Shown one piece after another: positions 1-7,093 of a stretch of 7,631 nucleotides of DNA (position 1 is its first letter; each line of letters begins with the position of its first letter). The stretch comes from CAZFUY01 sp964522445 (GTDB taxonomy: Bacteria > Pseudomonadota > Gammaproteobacteria > SZUA-229): assembly GCA_964522445.1 (NCBI GenBank), contig CAZFUY010000118.1, positions 1-7,631 on the forward strand, written 5' to 3'. The notes below the pieces were generated by a model. That model had not been told where the DNA came from. It did not search any database and was given only the letters and a program-made list of their open reading frames with translations. The position numbers and the translations under genes were made by a program.

Positions 1-1
1 C

Positions 2-85
2 AAACAGCGCGATCCATCCCCAGGCAAATCAGGTTTAAAATTTCTTGATCTTAAAATTCTGCAAAAGGATGTAAGCAGCTATTAA
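2..85 (+). CDS. Possible C-terminal end of an unidentified rightward gene (partial)
   Basis: One forward frame stays open from the window edge for 27 codons and ends in TAA at 83-85. The other two forward frames stop earlier. The peptide ends KDVSSY and is rich in Lys and Leu; I do not recognise it. If real, it converges on uvrA with the two stop codons one base apart, which would fit a compact chromosome. Twenty-seven open codons are weak evidence in AT-rich DNA. No terminator hairpin is visible between the two genes. Confidence 0.25.
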   Translation, partial: KQRDPSPGKSGLKFLDLKILQKDVSSY

Positions 86-86
86 T

Positions 87-2936
87 TTATTTGTTTGCAG
101 CCATTTTTAAATCATGCTTATGCAATATCTTTTTCAAATACTGCCCTGTAAAAGACTCGCTATTTTCTGCAACATCTTCAGGTGTGCCCTGTGCAATAAT
201 AAGTCCACCACCCGAACCACCCTCTGGGCCCAGGTCAATTATCCAGTCGGCAGTTTTAATAATATCCAGATTATGTTCGATAATAATAATGGTGTTGCCA
301 TGGTCACGTAGTCGTTTTAATACCTGAAGTAATTGTTCGACATCGTGAAAATGTAAACCTGTAGTGGGTTCATCAAGAATATAAATGGTTTTTCCTGTAT
401 CACGTTTGGATAGTTCGCGGGCCAGTTTTATGCGTTGTGCTTCACCACCTGATAAGGTTGTTGCTCTTTGTCCTAGGGTGATATAAGACAAACCAACATC
501 TATTAATGTCTGTAGTTTTTTATGTATGACAGGTATTGCGCTAAAGAAATTAACGGCTTCTTCAATGGTCATTTTTAAAACTTCATCAATGCTTTTGCCT
601 TTGTATTTTATGTCCAGTGTTTCTCGGTTATAACGTTTGCTTTTGCATACATCGCATGGCACATAAATATCGGGCAGGAAATGCATTTCGACTTTAATAA
701 CGCCATCACCCTGGCAGGCTTCACAGCGTCCGCCCTTAACATTGAAACTAAAACGTCCTGGTTTATAACCACGTGATCGAGCTTCCTGAGTGCCAGAAAA
801 TATTTCACGTATGGGGGTGAATAATCCGGTATAAGTTGCGGGGTTAGATCTTGGTGTACGGCCAATAGGTGCCTGATCTATTTCAACGACTTTATCAAAG
901 TGATCAAGTCCTTCAAAGCCTGTGTGTGCTGCAGGGGTATGTGAGGCTTTATTAATTTCATTGGCAAGTAATTTATATAATGTGTCATTAATTAATGTTG
1001 ATTTTCCTGAGCCTGATACACCTGTGACGCAGGTCATGAGGCCAACAGGAAACTCTACATTTAGATTTTGTAAATTGTTGCCTGTAGCACCACTAATTTT
1101 AAATATCTGGCCGCTATGAGGTATGCGTTTTTCAGGAATAGATATTTCAATTTCACCAGATAAATATTTTCCTGTGAGAGAATTTCTGTTTTTTATGATT
1201 TCATCGGGTGTGCCTTTGGCAACAATCTCACCACCATGTTTGCCAGCACCTGGCCCAATATCAACAACATAATCGGCACTTAAAATGGCGTCTTCATCAT
1301 GCTCAACAACAATAACGGTATTGCCAATGTCTCGTAAATGGGTCAGTGTTTTAAGTAAACGATCATTGTCTCTCTGGTGCAGGCCAATAGAAGGCTCATC
1401 GAGTATATACATTACGCCTACCAGTCCGGCGCCAATCTGACTGGCTAAACGAATGCGTTGAGCTTCACCGCCTGAAAGAGTATCTGAACTGCGATTAAGT
1501 GATAGATAATTTAAGCCCACATTAATAAGAAAGTTTAGGCGCGCACAGATTTCACTGACTATTTTTTCTGCAATTTCACCTTTGTTGCCTGCTAATTTAA
1601 GTTGAGAAAAGAAATTAAAACAATCAGCAATAGGCATGGCGGTAATGCTGGGTAAGGTTTTGTCACTGATATAAACATTGCGTGATGATTTATTTAGTCG
1701 TGTTCCTTCACAGTCTGGGCAATGTTGTTTGGCAAAATATTTGCTCATTTCTTCACGCACAGCACTGGATTCTGTTTCTCGATAGCGGCGCTGCATATTT
1801 GGAATAATGCCTTCAAAAGGATGATAGCGTTTTCTGTTTTTTCCATTGCTGGTTTGATAGTTAAACTCTATATCTTCATCACCACTGCCATATAAAATAA
1901 TCTGCTGAGTTGACTCAGGTAATTCATTAAAAGCTAAATCTAAATCAAACTGGAAATGTTTTGCCAGATCTTCCAGCATGCCAAAGTACCAGGCATTACG
2001 TCGATCCCATCCACGAATTGCACCGCCGGGTAAACTAAGTGTGGGGTTGGCAATAACACGTTCGGGTGCAATGAATTGAACATGGCCAATACCATCACAT
2101 TCTGGGCAAGCACCGGCTGGATTGTTAAATGAAAATAAACGTGGTTCTAATTCATTTAAACTGTAGCCGCAGGTGGGGCAGGCAAAGCGAGATGAAAAAG
2201 TGATTTCTTCTTTTTCCCCGCCGTCCATCCAGGCAATTTTTGCAATGCCGTCGGTAAGATTAATGGCTGTCTCAAATGATTCTGCTAAACGTAATTCAAG
2301 ATCAGGGCGAACTTTGAAGCGATCCACAATGGCTTCAATGGAGTGTTTTATATTTCTTTCTAATTTGGGCGTGTTATCCAGTTCATAAACTTCACCATCG
2401 ATACGGGCACGAATAAAGCCCTGACGTTTTAGGTCATCCAGCAAAGAATCATATTCACCTTTACGATCCTGAATAACAGGCGCAAGCAACATCAGCTTGC
2501 TGCCTTCTGGTAATTCCAGAACATGATCTACCATTTGTGAAATTGTCTGTGCCTGTAACGGTATATTATGATCAGGGCATTTAGGCGTGCCAGCTCGGGC
2601 GAATAATAATCGCAGATAATCATAAATTTCAGTGACAGTGCCCACGGTTGAACGTGGGTTATGGGATGTTGTTTTTTGTTCGATGGAAATTGCAGGCGAT
2701 AAACCTTCAATATGGTCAATATCCGGCTTTTCCATCATCGACAAAAACTGACGGGCATAAGCAGAGAGAGACTCAACATAACGGCGTTGCCCTTCGGCAA
2801 AAATGGTGTCAAAAGCCAGTGAAGATTTTCCAGAACCTGACAGGCCGGTGATTACCACCAGTTTGTCTCGGGGGATATCAATATCTATATTTTTTAAATT
2901 ATGGGTGCGCGCACCGCGAATTCGAATCTCTTGCAT
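87..2936 (-). CDS. uvrA: UvrABC excinuclease subunit A (UvrA), complete
   Basis: This is the DNA damage-recognition ATPase of nucleotide excision repair; it dimerises, scans DNA and loads UvrB in the cytoplasm. At 949 residues it is close to the roughly 940 of E. coli UvrA. The two ABC modules are complete. The first has a Walker A GLSGSGKS (31-38), an LSGGE signature (487-491) and Walker B LDEP (512-515). The second has GVSGSGKS (639-646), LSGGE (828-832) and LDEP (854-857). Both zinc modules keep four cysteines (C253, C256, C277, C280 and C738, C741, C761, C764). The start is supported by the family N-terminus, where IRGARTHNLKNI begins at residue 6, although no good Shine-Dalgarno lies upstream. 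The gene is divergent from yajR. I see no CTGT-N8-ACAG LexA box in the 211 bases before it, so E. coli-type SOS control is not evident. The call is essentially certain. Confidence 0.99.
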   Translation of the reverse strand: MQEIRIRGARTHNLKNIDIDIPRDKLVVITGLSGSGKSSLAFDTIFAEGQRRYVESLSAYARQFLSMMEKPDIDHIEGLSPAISIEQKTTSHNPRSTVGTVTEIYDYLRLLFARAGTPKCPDHNIPLQAQTISQMVDHVLELPEGSKLMLLAPVIQDRKGEYDSLLDDLKRQGFIRARIDGEVYELDNTPKLERNIKHSIEAIVDRFKVRPDLELRLAESFETAINLTDGIAKIAWMDGGEKEEITFSSRFACPTCGYSLNELEPRLFSFNNPAGACPECDGIGHVQFIAPERVIANPTLSLPGGAIRGWDRRNAWYFGMLEDLAKHFQFDLDLAFNELPESTQQIILYGSGDEDIEFNYQTSNGKNRKRYHPFEGIIPNMQRRYRETESSAVREEMSKYFAKQHCPDCEGTRLNKSSRNVYISDKTLPSITAMPIADCFNFFSQLKLAGNKGEIAEKIVSEICARLNFLINVGLNYLSLNRSSDTLSGGEAQRIRLASQIGAGLVGVMYILDEPSIGLHQRDNDRLLKTLTHLRDIGNTVIVVEHDEDAILSADYVVDIGPGAGKHGGEIVAKGTPDEIIKNRNSLTGKYLSGEIEISIPEKRIPHSGQIFKISGATGNNLQNLNVEFPVGLMTCVTGVSGSGKSTLINDTLYKLLANEINKASHTPAAHTGFEGLDHFDKVVEIDQAPIGRTPRSNPATYTGLFTPIREIFSGTQEARSRGYKPGRFSFNVKGGRCEACQGDGVIKVEMHFLPDIYVPCDVCKSKRYNRETLDIKYKGKSIDEVLKMTIEEAVNFFSAIPVIHKKLQTLIDVGLSYITLGQRATTLSGGEAQRIKLARELSKRDTGKTIYILDEPTTGLHFHDVEQLLQVLKRLRDHGNTIIIIEHNLDIIKTADWIIDLGPEGGSGGGLIIAQGTPEDVAENSESFTGQYLKKILHKHDLKMAANK

Positions 2937-3000
2937 GGGGGCACTATTTCATTAAAGCGAACTACCAAGCATACCTAATTTAGGCTGGTTTCTCCATTAA

Positions 3001-3088
3001 AAAACATTGCCATAAAGACACAGAGAATACAGATGAATGCTTTATTACAAAAAACTCGGTGTTCTCTGCGTCTTTATGGCAATGTTTT
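3001..3088. repeat. Large imperfect palindrome between uvrA and yajR
   Basis: The arms are 3001-3027 and 3062-3088. They match as reverse complements at 26 of 27 positions (the exception is 3020 against 3069) and enclose a 34-base loop. Each arm carries the core CATTGCCATAAAGAC followed by a CAGAGAA-like end. No T-tract follows on either strand, so it is not a simple intrinsic terminator, and it lies between two divergent genes where a terminator would be out of place. From memory, intergenic palindromes with a CAGAGA...TCTCTG theme are scattered in many proteobacterial genomes. A dispersed or MITE-like repeat is the likely class, but no flanking target duplication is clear. Confidence 0.85.
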
Positions 3089-3147
3089 ATACACCCGGCT
3101 GATTAATTTCAGGTAAAATTCGCTCTTTTGATTGAGCAGAATTAGCA

Positions 3148-4493
3148 ATGCCGCAAGTAGAAATCTGGAGCAAACAGGAGAAAAGAGCAGGTTATTCACT
3201 GGCTATGATCTATGCCGTGCGCATGATTGGCCTGTTTATGATTCTGCCCGTGTTTGCAATTTATGCAGAATCTTTACCCGATTCCACGCCTGTGCTGGCG
3301 GGTATTGCGCTGGGTATTTATGGGCTTAGCCAGGGCTTGCTGCAAATACCCTATGGTATGCTATCGGATAAATATGGCCGTAAACCCATGATTGCAGCAG
3401 GTTTGATTATCTTTGCAGCGGGCAGTCTTGTGGCGGCTATGTCTGATAGTATTTATGGCATTATTCTTGGACGGGCATTGCAGGGCAGTGGTGCGATTGC
3501 TGCGGTGCTACTGGCATTAGCTGCAGATTTATCCAAAGAAGAGCATCGCTTCAAAATGATGAGTTTTATCGGTGTGAGTATTGGTTTCTCATTTGCACTG
3601 TCTATGGTGCTTGGCCCGGTTCTTAATAAACACATTGGCATGTCTGGCCTGTTTATTGTCACGGCTGTTATGGCGGTTGTAGCCATGGTTATCTTGTTTA
3701 CCCTGGTGCCTGATCCTGATGAGAGTATTTTTCATCGCGATGCTCAGGTTAATCCTACCCAGTTTCGCATGGTACTTATGGATACTCAGTTATTGAGGCT
3801 GGATATAGGTATATTTATTCTACATATGATTCTAATGGCCAGTTTTATGGCTATTCCCCTTATGTTGCAGTATCAGGCTGATTTTCATGTGAATGAGCAC
3901 TGGAAACTATACCTCCCTGTTTTTCTTTTATCCGTGGCTTTTATGGTGCCGTTTATTATTCTGGCTGAGAAAAAACGTCGCATGAAACAGGTTTTTGTTG
4001 GTGCCATAGCGGCGCTTATTCTGGCTGAAATTGGTTTAATGGCACGTGGGGACTCGGTTGCTCATATAGCATTTAGTATGGTGGTTTTTTTTACCGCATT
4101 TAATTTGCTTGAGGCCAGCCTGCCTTCGTTGATTGCAAAAATGTCACCTGTGGATCGCAAAGGCACGGCTATGGGTATTTATTCAACGGGACAGTTCTTA
4201 GGTGCTTTTGCTGGTGGTTTGCTGGGTGGATTTTGTTATCAGAACTGGGGTAGTATCGGTGTCTTTATGGCCTGTAGTGTTGCACTGATGATATGGCTTG
4301 TGCTGGCACTGACAATGAAAAATCCTCGCTATCTGAGCAACTATTTATTGAAAGTGGGTAAGCTACAGCCTGACGAGGTGAATCGAATGATTTCACAGCT
4401 GGTTATGGTGCGAGGTGTGGCAGAAGCCAGCATAGAGCCGGAAGAGGGAATTGCCTACTTAAAAGTAGAGAAGCATGCGCTGGATGAATCAAA
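3148..4493 (+). CDS. yajR: YajR-type MFS transporter with C-terminal YAM domain (3' end lost in gap)
   Basis: This is an inner-membrane major facilitator superfamily transporter, probably a proton-driven exporter; the substrate is unknown. The 448 visible residues align along their length with my recollection of E. coli YajR (454 residues). Shared blocks include RMxGxFMxLPV (25-35), motif A GMLSDKYGRKP (70-80), GIILGRALQGSGAIAA (104-119), VLGP (154-157), EHWKxYL (250-256) and KGTAMGIYSTGQFLG (338-352). About twelve hydrophobic segments lie within residues 18-390. Residues from about 393 onward (VNRMISQLVMVRGVAEASIE) match the small ferredoxin-like YAM domain that distinguishes YajR. The ATG at 3148 gives an N-terminus of the right length, although its ribosome site is weak. 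The last few residues and the stop lie in the N run, so the frame must not be joined to the sequence beyond. Confidence 0.93.
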
Positions 4494-4593
4494 NNNNNNN
4501 NNNNNNNNNNNNNNNNNNNNNNNNNNNNNNNNNNNNNNNNNNNNNNNNNNNNNNNNNNNNNNNNNNNNNNNNNNNNNNNNNNNNNNNNNNNNN
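4494..4593. other. Assembly gap of 100 N, true length unknown
   Basis: Exactly 100 N is the usual placeholder for a scaffold gap of unknown size. The missing DNA must hold the last few codons of yajR, any intergenic sequence with the ssb promoter, and roughly the first 100 codons of ssb (the whole OB fold). The real gap should therefore be several hundred bases. The fact that both flanks fall in one frame is coincidence. Confidence 0.95.
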
Positions 4594-4764
4594 AAAATTA
4601 TTGCTAATGAAATGCAAATGTTAGGCGGTCGTCCTGGCGGTGGTGGTGATTATGCCCCTGCTCAGCAAAATCAACCTGCAGCGCGGCCTCAGGCTAATCA
4701 GTCAGCACCACAACCTGCTGCTGCAACAGTAGATGATAGTTTTGATGATGATATTCCGTTTTAA
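4594..4764 (+). CDS. ssb: Single-stranded DNA-binding protein SSB, C-terminal part only
   Basis: SSB coats single-stranded DNA during replication, recombination and repair and recruits partner enzymes through its acidic tail. Only 56 codons are visible. The first residues, ending in MQMLGGRPGGGG, correspond to the end of the OB domain (E. coli SSB has the same MQMLGGR turn). Next comes a Gln/Pro/Ala-rich disordered linker, and the protein ends DSFDDDIPF, the near-invariant SSB C-terminal tip. The start and DNA-binding core are in the gap; nothing suggests that the gene itself is broken. Placement after the MFS gene and near divergent uvrA fits a common gammaproteobacterial order. An intrinsic terminator follows 8 bases after the stop. 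Confidence 0.95.
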   Translation, partial: KIIANEMQMLGGRPGGGGDYAPAQQNQPAARPQANQSAPQPAAATVDDSFDDDIPF

Positions 4765-4772
4765 GGATTATC

Positions 4773-4803
4773 ACAGAGCACCTTTTATAGGTGCTCTGTT
4801 TTT
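4773..4803 (+). terminator. Intrinsic terminator of ssb
   Basis: A perfect 10-bp stem (4773-4782, ACAGAGCACC, with 4790-4799, GGTGCTCTGT) closes a 7-base loop and runs into five T (4799-4803). It begins 8 bases after the ssb stop codon and isolates ssb from glmS. Confidence 0.95.
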
Positions 4804-4857
4804 ACAGATTTAAAAAAATCAGGAAAAAATCAGAAACTTATTTTATTGTTTTTAACA

Positions 4858-4888
4858 TGATTACATGAAATGTAAATCAGATTATAAA
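4858..4888 (+). promoter_or_regulatory. Candidate glmS promoter with an overlapping inverted repeat
   Basis: TTACAT (4861-4866) and TATAAA (4883-4888) sit 16 bases apart, as a sigma-70 -35/-10 pair would. Transcription would start near 4895 and leave a leader of about 20 bases, too short for a glmS ribozyme. Over the -35 lies an inverted repeat, TGATTACAT-GAA-ATGTAAATCA (4858-4879), whose inner six base pairs are perfect and whose outer part needs one bulged base. This position would suit an operator, but no regulator can be named. Confidence 0.55.
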
Positions 4889-4914
4889 ATACGATTAGAA
4901 AACAGGACAAATAC

Positions 4915-6744
4915 ATGTGTGGAATAGTAGGCGCTGTAGCCGAACGTAATGTGACTCCAATATTATTAGAAGGCCTGCGCCGTCTTGAGTACCGTGGTTA
5001 TGACTCAGCCGGTATTGCGGTATTAAATGATGCTGCATGTATAGATCGTGTCCGTAGAGTGGGTAAAGTTAAAAATTTGTCTGAGTCTTTACAGCAAACC
5101 CCTATAAAAGGTTTTCTGGGTATAGCTCATACTCGTTGGGCAACACATGGAGAGCCTTCTGAGCCTAATGCTCACCCGCATATCTGTGATAAAAAAGTAG
5201 CCGTTGTTCATAACGGTATTATCGAAAATCATGCAGTGCTTAGAGAGCAGCAAAAAGCCAAAGGTTATACCTTTACATCTGAAACAGATACCGAAGTGGT
5301 TGTGCATCAGGTGCAATCATATAAGGCCGCAGGCGATGATTTATTAGTGGCCGTTAAAAAAGCCACTCAGGATTTCGAAGGCGCTTATGCTCTTGGTGTT
5401 ATTGCGGTTGATGAACCCGGTAGATTAATAACCACGCGTAGTGGTAGTCCTCTGGTAATTGGCGTTGGTTTTGGCGAATATTTTATAGCATCAGATGTGG
5501 CTGCACTATTACCCGTTACACAGCGTTTTATCTTTCTTGAAGAAGGTGATATTGCAGATATTACAAAAGACTCATTAACTATTTATGACAAAGATGATAA
5601 AGAAGTTGAACGAGAAATTCGCACATCTGAGTTAAGTGTTGATGCCGTAAGTCGTGGTGAATTCCGCCACTACATGATGAAAGAAATTCACGAGCAACCA
5701 TCGGTATTGGTAGAAGCAATGCAGGGGCGAATTTATGATGGCAAAGTTATGGATAACGCCTTTGGTGCAGATGCAGCTGAAATTTTTGATCAGGTTAAAC
5801 AGGTACAGATTATTGCCTGCGGCACATCTTATCATGCAGGCATGGTGGCACGTTACTGGATGGAATCACTGGCAGGCCTTCCCTGCAATGTTGAAGTTGC
5901 ATCAGAATTTCGTTATAGAAATCCGGTGGTTCATAAAGACACATTAGTGGTTACTATTTCACAGTCTGGTGAAACAGCAGATACATTAGCTGCATTGCGT
6001 AATTTACAGCAACATACTGAGCACTCTTTATCTATCTGTAATGTGCCAGAAAGTTCATTAGTGCGGGAATCCAGATTAGTATTAATGACGCGAGCTGGTC
6101 CTGAGATTGGTGTGGCATCAACAAAAGCATTTACCACGCAGCTCGTTGGTTTAATGTTACTTACTCTGGCATTAGGTCGCAGACATGGTTTAACGGAAGA
6201 AACTGAAAAACGTCTGGTTGTAGATTTACAACGTGTACCTGTTGTAATGGAGCAAATTCTGGAAAGTCATAATATTGAAGACTGGGCAGATAATTTTAAA
6301 GACACATTAAATTCAATCTTTCTGGGGCGTGGTGTGCAATACCCCATTGCAATGGAAGGCGCATTAAAACTCAAAGAAATTTCCTATATTCATGCAGAAG
6401 CTTATGCCGCAGGCGAGTTAAAACATGGCCCGTTAGCACTGGTCGATCCTGAGATGCCAATTATTGCTGTTGCCCCTAAAGATGGTTTAGAAGATAAATT
6501 AAAATCAAATCTAATGGAAGTGCTGGCACGTAATGGTGAAGTCTATTTATTTGCTGATGAGCGACTGGATATGTCTGATCTGGGTGATATGTGTCATGTT
6601 ATTACCGTGCCGGCGATAGAACCCGAGGTAGCACCAATTTTATATGCTGTGCCATTACAGCTGTTTTCATATTTTGTTGCAGTGCGAAAAGGTACAGATG
6701 TGGATCAGCCGCGTAATCTGGCGAAATCGGTCACAGTTGAATAA
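4915..6744 (+). CDS. glmS: Glutamine--fructose-6-phosphate aminotransferase (GlmS), complete
   Basis: GlmS converts fructose-6-phosphate and glutamine to glucosamine-6-phosphate and glutamate, the first step towards UDP-GlcNAc for peptidoglycan and LPS. The protein is 609 residues, the same as E. coli. The N-terminal class II glutaminase domain has the nucleophile Cys2 (exposed when Met is removed), HTRWATHGEP (72-81) and HNG (99-101). Two SIS domains follow: CGTS (302-305), SQSGE, the VASTKAFTTQ block, and EGALKLKEISYIHAEAYAAG with GELKHGPLAL. The end, LAKSVTVE, supplies the conserved lysine (K604) that contacts the sugar phosphate. The start follows an AGGA ribosome site (4904-4907) with normal spacing. 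Unlike the common glmU-glmS arrangement, it stands alone with its own promoter. No terminator is visible after it; putative transposon-end repeats begin 6 bases past the stop. Confidence 0.99.
   Translation: MCGIVGAVAERNVTPILLEGLRRLEYRGYDSAGIAVLNDAACIDRVRRVGKVKNLSESLQQTPIKGFLGIAHTRWATHGEPSEPNAHPHICDKKVAVVHNGIIENHAVLREQQKAKGYTFTSETDTEVVVHQVQSYKAAGDDLLVAVKKATQDFEGAYALGVIAVDEPGRLITTRSGSPLVIGVGFGEYFIASDVAALLPVTQRFIFLEEGDIADITKDSLTIYDKDDKEVEREIRTSELSVDAVSRGEFRHYMMKEIHEQPSVLVEAMQGRIYDGKVMDNAFGADAAEIFDQVKQVQIIACGTSYHAGMVARYWMESLAGLPCNVEVASEFRYRNPVVHKDTLVVTISQSGETADTLAALRNLQQHTEHSLSICNVPESSLVRESRLVLMTRAGPEIGVASTKAFTTQLVGLMLLTLALGRRHGLTEETEKRLVVDLQRVPVVMEQILESHNIEDWADNFKDTLNSIFLGRGVQYPIAMEGALKLKEISYIHAEAYAAGELKHGPLALVDPEMPIIAVAPKDGLEDKLKSNLMEVLARNGEVYLFADERLDMSDLGDMCHVITVPAIEPEVAPILYAVPLQLFSYFVAVRKGTDVDQPRNLAKSVTVE
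6709..6744 (+). other. attTn7-type target within the glmS 3' end
   Basis: The codons for QPRNLAKSVTVE and the stop closely match, at DNA level, the E. coli attTn7 recognition region as I remember it (for example CCGCGTAA, TGGC and AAATCGGT are shared). TnsD of Tn7 binds this segment and directs insertion about 25 bases downstream of glmS. The conservation is expected from the protein alone, so it shows that the target is usable, not that it was used. Confidence 0.65.
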
Positions 6745-6750
6745 TTATTT

Positions 6751-6821
6751 TGAGCAAATATAGTCGATTATTCTGAACAAATATAGTCGAAAACTGGTTA
6801 TTAAAGTCGAAAACTAATAAC
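6751..6821. repeat. Tandem AT-rich repeats resembling TnsB-binding sites of a Tn7-like end
   Basis: TGAGCAAATATAGTCGA (6751-6767) recurs 23 bases on as TGAACAAATATAGTCGA (6774-6790). The second copy continues into AAACTGG, and AGTCGAAAACT (6785-6795) recurs at 6805-6815. A 7-bp inverted repeat, GTTATTA/TAATAAC (6797-6803, 6815-6821), brackets the last unit. The second unit resembles the Tn7 right-end TnsB site as I remember it (GACAAAATAGTTGGGAACTG) allowing two inserted bases, and the third resembles the left-end theme AATAAAGTC-TTAAACT. The position directly after glmS is where Tn7 elements insert. The canonical terminal TGT is not visible outside the first unit, so the extreme end may be eroded or belong to another family. 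No tns gene is in the window. Confidence 0.55.
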
Positions 6822-7007
6822 AGGTAATGATTTTAGTTGCAGTTCCTGAAACGATAATGGTGCAGCATCTGGTTGCGCCACTGGATGGATAAATTATTTC
6901 TCGAAGTTTGTTTTAGTTTAGGCTTAAAGGTGTTGGCAGTATTTTATAAGGCGCAGGTGCTTAATTTCAGAACGCATAGATATCTGCCCCACCTGGTTCA
7001 AAACTAC
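6822..7007. other. Weakly coding stretch with small overlapping ORFs, nothing identifiable
   Basis: The region has no recognisable gene. A 21-codon ORF starts at 6827, with a weak AGG upstream, and ends at 6892. A 42-codon ORF in another frame runs from ATG 6885 to TAA 7011-7013; its peptide begins MDKLFLEVCFSLGLKV and is unfamiliar. The second ORF is open upstream to 6858, so the two could be fragments of one frameshifted gene. Its stop codon falls within the TAACAA of the attC-like site that follows, an arrangement common for cassette-borne genes, but codon content gives no real support. It is probably decayed cargo. Confidence 0.3.
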
Positions 7008-7058
7008 AAATAACAAATCGTTCCAGCTGCCCAAAAGCGTCTTGATGCTACAACGTTA
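7008..7058 (+). other. Degenerate attC-like recombination site
   Basis: The left end, TAACAAATCGTTCCAGC (7011-7027), closely resembles the left end of the aadA-type attC as I recall it (TAACAATTCGTTCAAGC). It also parallels the site at the end of this window: TAACAA, CGTT and CCCAAAA occur in the same order in both. The right end, CTTGATGC followed by CAACGTTA (7051-7058), has the core GTT expected where a cassette begins. It is shorter than the usual minimum of about 57 bases, and its arms pair poorly beyond AAC/GTT. It is probably truncated or eroded if it is a true site. Confidence 0.4.
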
Positions 7059-7070
7059 AAACGCTATTCT
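7042..7070 (+). promoter_or_regulatory. Candidate promoter of the toxin-antitoxin pair
   Basis: TTGATG (7042-7047) and TATTCT (7065-7070) are 17 bases apart and lie 24 bases before the antitoxin ATG. A GAGG ribosome site (7081-7084) is 9 bases before that ATG. The promoter overlaps the right half of the attC-like site. No clear operator palindrome was found. Confidence 0.45.
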
Positions 7071-7093
7071 TCGTATAAACGAGGTATAGTAAT

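Noticed and set aside
608..865. Minus-strand small protein inside uvrA
   Set aside because: It is an out-of-frame shadow of the conserved uvrA coding sequence, with no ribosome site or family features; the other short frames within uvrA, yajR and glmS were rejected for the same reason.
2974..2984. Short palindrome CCTAATTTAGG as a uvrA operator
   Set aside because: Five-base arms in AT-rich DNA are expected by chance, and no convincing promoter pair lies around it.
2937..3147. LexA/SOS box for uvrA
   Set aside because: No CTG-N10-CAG was found. The nearest look-alike, CTG-ATTAATTT-CAG in 3099-3112, has a spacer of 8 rather than 10 and lies beyond the palindrome.
4804..4850. Repeated AAAAAATCAG motif as an operator or origin element
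   Set aside because: Only two short copies in an A-rich tract, with no further units; this is simple low-complexity sequence.
4895..4914. glmS ribozyme or leader riboswitch
   Set aside because: The leader is only about 20 bases from the likely start of transcription, and the glmS ribozyme is a feature of Gram-positive bacteria.
6797..6821. Inverted repeat GTTATTA/TAATAAC as the glmS terminator
   Set aside because: The stem is short and entirely AT except for one pair, and no T-tract follows; it is better explained as part of the repeat cluster.
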